A stretch of 8,888 bases of DNA from JAWXTP01 sp044433415 (GTDB lineage Bacteria > Bacteroidota > Bacteroidia > Bacteroidales > Rikenellaceae): assembly GCA_044433415.1 (NCBI GenBank), contig JAWXTP010000124.1, positions 1 to 8,888 of the forward strand, given 5' to 3'. This document shows, in pieces, positions 6,011-8,888 of the stretch. The notes under the pieces were generated by a model. The model was not told the origin of the DNA, made no database searches, and saw nothing but the letters and a program-made list of their open reading frames with translations. The translations under genes were made by a program, and so were the position numbers. The stretch's first letter is position 1, and every line of letters starts with the position of its first letter.

Positions 6011-7285
6011 TTATTCGTTTAAGATACCTCCTGTAAGTTGCAATAACTCTAGGTCAGTCATCAATAGATTGTAAGTGTTATCTAGACGACTAAGCGCTGC
6101 ATACATATAACTTAACTGAACATCTCTAAAGTTAAATGAATTTATAGTACCTGTTTTATATCTATCTGTAGACATTTCAAGGTTTGTTTTTAATACCTCT
6201 ATTTGTCTATCTGACAAAGCTATAATATCGCTATATGTATTAAACTGTCCATAAAGCATGAATAATGAATTTATCAACACATTTTTCATCTCAACAGTTT
6301 CAGTATCTGTGATGCTTTTATTGATATTTGCAATAGATACATTACGTCTTACCTTACCATTGTTAAATAAAGCATAAGAAAGAGAAATACCTGCTTCAAG
6401 ACCAAAAGTACCTAAAGATGATACAGATTCTGCACCAAACTTATATCCACTCATAGTCTCACCTACAGCAGCACTTAAAGAAATTGAAGGATAATAACCA
6501 CTGCGCGCCTGTGCTATTTCTAGCTCACGGGCTTTTTGGTTAATATACTGATTCTTCATAGTAGTATTATTAGCCAACATCTTATCTTGCATAGTTGCTA
6601 ACTCATAGCTTTTAGAAGGCATCACAAGAGCATCTGTTAAAGTCCATAACTTAGAAGGCTCTGTTTCGCTCATCACATTATTTAACTCTACAAGGGCATT
6701 ATTAAAAGTCAATTTAGCCTGCATAAGACTTTTCTCATCATCTAAATATGACGACTCTAGTTGAATAAGCTCATAAGAACCTGCACCACCCCACTCTATA
6801 GCATCTTTCTTTTGCATGTAAAGGTCATAAGAGATTTTATATACCTCCTCAGCTATCTCTACAGATTTCTGAGTCATAAGCACATAGTAATAAGAACCTA
6901 TGATGCTTTTGATAGTATTCTCCACCTCTAGCATTTCAAGACCCTCAGTAAGCTCCTGAGTGTTAGCTAATACATCCTTAGTTCTTCTAATATAAAAACC
7001 ATTAAATATAGTCCAGTCTGTTGACAACTTAGCATAAGAAGACATATAAGTATCATCAAATGTTGTACTTACGCTAGCTCCTGCAAGGAAGTTTAGCGTT
7101 GGATATGCCCCTGCTGCTCCCCATGTATTTTGTTCTGTAGCTATCTGAGTAGTATTTTTTGCTATGCTAATACCGAAACTCTGAGCCACACCTCGTTGGA
7201 TAGCATCCGACAAAGTTAAGGTTTCTTGCGCGCTAAGGGCAAATGTGCCCAAAGCTAACGCAAAAGTTAATATCGTTTTTTTCAT
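6011..7285 (-). CDS. TolC-family outer-membrane efflux channel
   Basis: A 424-residue outer-membrane protein that would form the exit duct of a tripartite efflux pump. Residues 1-20 are a classic Sec signal peptide (MKKT, hydrophobic stretch, SAQ cleavage site before Glu21). The mature protein shows the two-fold TolC internal repeat: YPTLNF and DWTIFNGFYIRR (61-66, 90-101) in the first half match YYPSISL and SYALFNNGKVRR (264-270, 303-314) in the second. Each is followed by long alpha-helical segments, and RYKTGTINSFNFRDVQLSY (375-393) is the typical OEP helix motif near the end. There is no lipobox cysteine, so it is probably not lipidated. Its ATG lies 1 nt after the stop of the RND gene, which ties the two together as pump partners. 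Length is typical. Substrate cannot be predicted. Confidence 0.93.
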   Translation of the reverse strand: MKKTILTFALALGTFALSAQETLTLSDAIQRGVAQSFGISIAKNTTQIATEQNTWGAAGAYPTLNFLAGASVSTTFDDTYMSSYAKLSTDWTIFNGFYIRRTKDVLANTQELTEGLEMLEVENTIKSIIGSYYYVLMTQKSVEIAEEVYKISYDLYMQKKDAIEWGGAGSYELIQLESSYLDDEKSLMQAKLTFNNALVELNNVMSETEPSKLWTLTDALVMPSKSYELATMQDKMLANNTTMKNQYINQKARELEIAQARSGYYPSISLSAAVGETMSGYKFGAESVSSLGTFGLEAGISLSYALFNNGKVRRNVSIANINKSITDTETVEMKNVLINSLFMLYGQFNTYSDIIALSDRQIEVLKTNLEMSTDRYKTGTINSFNFRDVQLSYMYAALSRLDNTYNLLMTDLELLQLTGGILNE

Positions 7286-7286
7286 C

Positions 7287-8888
7287 TTAATCTTTTATTG
7301 GTTGTTTGAATTTCTTATACTCTGCCTCATCCTCAGCAAGGATAGCATCTAGGTCCATATCTACTTGGTGGTCTATAAGCGCTGTTTCTACACTCTCAGG
7401 AGTAACATTCTTTTTACCTCTAAGTCTTGCTAACCACATATTACCTGTATTTGCAGATTTCACTAAGGCAGGGAAAAGAGCAAGGATAAATATTGTTCCT
7501 AACAGAATACCATAACCTAACGATATAGCCATAGGCTTAACAAACTCAGCATCAGAACTAGTCTCCTTAATTAAAGGGAAAAGACCAATAGTAGTTGTAA
7601 TAGAAGTCAACATAATAGGTCTAAAACGAGAACGTCCTGACTCTACAAGGGCTTGAACTACTGTTTTACCCTCTATAAGAAGGTCATTATAACGCGACAT
7701 GAACACCACAGCATCATTAATGATAGTACCCGAAAGAGCTACCATACCCCAGATACTCATCATAGAAAGCAATGCACCCTCTATCAAGTGACCCCAAATT
7801 GCCGCTAGGAACGACATAGGAATCATGGCAAGTATCATAAAACCTTGAGTAATACTTCTAAAGTAGATTATCAGGATTAATGTAATGATAATGAAAGCTA
7901 AAGAGAAATAAATCGCAATATTTGCAGCTTCCTCTTGAGAGTCCTTCACTTGACCTTGATGTATGAACGACAAGTCAGGGTATTTATCTAACAACTTAGG
8001 CATTATAGTCTCGTTAACCTCGTCAAGTATAGGCAGTACTGACTCTTTAGGGTCAAGCATATAAGCCGATACTGTTATCTCTTTATTAGAATTAAAGTGA
8101 TTAACCTTAGTCACACCACGTACTATTTTAAAATCACACAGTTGACTTAAAGGATATTCGCCTCCGTCTGTTGTTCTAATTTTTAAAGTTTCTAAGTCTT
8201 GGAAATCCTTACGACCTTCCTCTGGATAACGTACATAAAACCACACCTCATTACGTCCTTCTTGGATTCTTTGTGCTAACACACCATAGAAAGCAGCACG
8301 CACTTGAGTTGAAATGCCCGATGCTGTCAAGCCTAGCGAATAAGCTAAAGGCTTAAGGGTAAGATGTACTTCTCGCGACCCAAGCTGGTTGTTATCAGAT
8401 ATGTTATACAGAGCACTAATTTTTGTTAACTCCTCTTTTAAGTCTTCACTTGCATTTTCAAGAGTTGAAGAACTACTTGAGAATAAACTTATAGACACTG
8501 GAGCACCAAAACGATTGGAAGCACCTACTGAGAACTTATAAGCCTCTGGTATCTTACCTATATGGTCAGCAATTTTCTTTTTAATGATATCCGAACTTAC
8601 ACTTGAACTTTCAAGACCTCTAAGGAACACACTGATAGTACCTGCATGCTCTCCTGATTCTGTATTCGAGAAGGCAGTACCTGTTCTTATATTCAAAATC
8701 TCGATAAACGTTTCCTCACCAGTTTCTTTTGCAAGTAGCGTATCAGCTTCACGAACCTTACCTTCGATAAAGTCTAGAATAGCAACTGTTTTTTCTGTAG
8801 GAACACCAGGCTTCATAGCTAAATCTATAGAGAAGTTATCTTCATTAACTGTAGGGAAGAAAGTAAATTTGATACGTCCACCCATATA
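7287..8888 (-). CDS. RND efflux transporter, C-terminal half (5' end off window)
   Basis: The reading frame stays open through the window's right edge, and the sequence begins just after where transmembrane helix 7 would be, so the first half of the gene is missing from view. The ATG at 8885 is an internal methionine, not a start. Numbering from it, about 1-320 is the second periplasmic porter/docking region (KFTFFPTVNEDNF, then GVPTEKT). Helices 8-12 follow at roughly 324-342, 347-366, 371-395, 423-440 and 451-476. Helix 10 reads GTIINDAVVF, with no lysine where E. coli AcrB has its proton-relay Lys940; many non-AcrB RND proteins share this. RSRFRPIMLTSITT (418-431) is the conserved RND loop before helix 11. 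A 55-residue charged, partly acidic cytoplasmic tail ends the protein. It exports substrates from the periplasm or inner membrane by proton antiport, together with the TolC-like protein encoded 1 nt downstream. Substrate is unknown. Confidence 0.93.
   Translation of the reverse strand, partial: YMGGRIKFTFFPTVNEDNFSIDLAMKPGVPTEKTVAILDFIEGKVREADTLLAKETGEETFIEILNIRTGTAFSNTESGEHAGTISVFLRGLESSSVSSDIIKKKIADHIGKIPEAYKFSVGASNRFGAPVSISLFSSSSSTLENASEDLKEELTKISALYNISDNNQLGSREVHLTLKPLAYSLGLTASGISTQVRAAFYGVLAQRIQEGRNEVWFYVRYPEEGRKDFQDLETLKIRTTDGGEYPLSQLCDFKIVRGVTKVNHFNSNKEITVSAYMLDPKESVLPILDEVNETIMPKLLDKYPDLSFIHQGQVKDSQEEAANIAIYFSLAFIIITLILIIYFRSITQGFMILAMIPMSFLAAIWGHLIEGALLSMMSIWGMVALSGTIINDAVVFMSRYNDLLIEGKTVVQALVESGRSRFRPIMLTSITTTIGLFPLIKETSSDAEFVKPMAISLGYGILLGTIFILALFPALVKSANTGNMWLARLRGKKNVTPESVETALIDHQVDMDLDAILAEDEAEYKKFKQPIKD

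Noticed and set aside
7306..7515. Plus-strand open frame opposite the 3' end of the RND gene.
   Set aside because: Antisense shadow of a conserved coding region; no recognisable protein features.

Overview
The window looks like an AT-rich chromosomal segment of a Bacteroidota bacterium, most likely order Bacteroidales. The evidence is a textbook Bacteroidota tRNA promoter (TTTG, 20 nt, TACCTTTG), A/T-rich gene starts with no AGGAGG-type ribosome binding site, and a matching gene set (PdxB, class 2 PyrD, a B12-fold radical SAM protein with a DUF4080-type tail, an RND/TolC pump). No genus can be assigned from sequence alone. All supported genes are on the minus strand, so transcription runs from right to left.

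Right part (8888 to 4361): a tightly packed run of three genes. It opens with the C-terminal half of an RND inner-membrane efflux transporter, whose 5' end lies outside the window. One nucleotide later comes a TolC-family outer-membrane channel with a signal peptide, and nine nucleotides later a radical SAM protein with an N-terminal cobalamin-binding-like fold. The first two are expected to form an envelope-spanning efflux pump; the periplasmic adaptor is probably upstream, off the window. The third gene is not a known pump component, and its place in the run is one of the more interesting points here.

Middle (4360 to 1981): a tRNA-Glu(UUC) with its own promoter and a strong intrinsic terminator sits directly upstream of pdxB (erythronate-4-phosphate dehydrogenase, vitamin B6 synthesis). 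pyrD (quinone-dependent dihydroorotate dehydrogenase, pyrimidine synthesis) follows 35 nt after pdxB, with a possible -7 box of its own in the gap and a perfect 16-bp hairpin terminator just after its stop codon.

Left part (1980 to 1): a 461-nt gene-free stretch separates pyrD from cinA (nicotinamide-nucleotide amidohydrolase / CinA family). It holds, in order from pyrD, the terminator, two direct copies of a 37-38 bp repeat, an imperfect palindrome of about 163 bp, and a GC-rich block immediately before cinA. Downstream of cinA, positions 1-280 have no recognisable gene but contain several inverted repeats.

The genes are ordinary housekeeping and transport functions. I see no clear undescribed defence or mobile system. 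The best candidates for something new are the long palindrome with its GC-rich neighbour upstream of cinA, and the radical SAM gene attached to the efflux genes.
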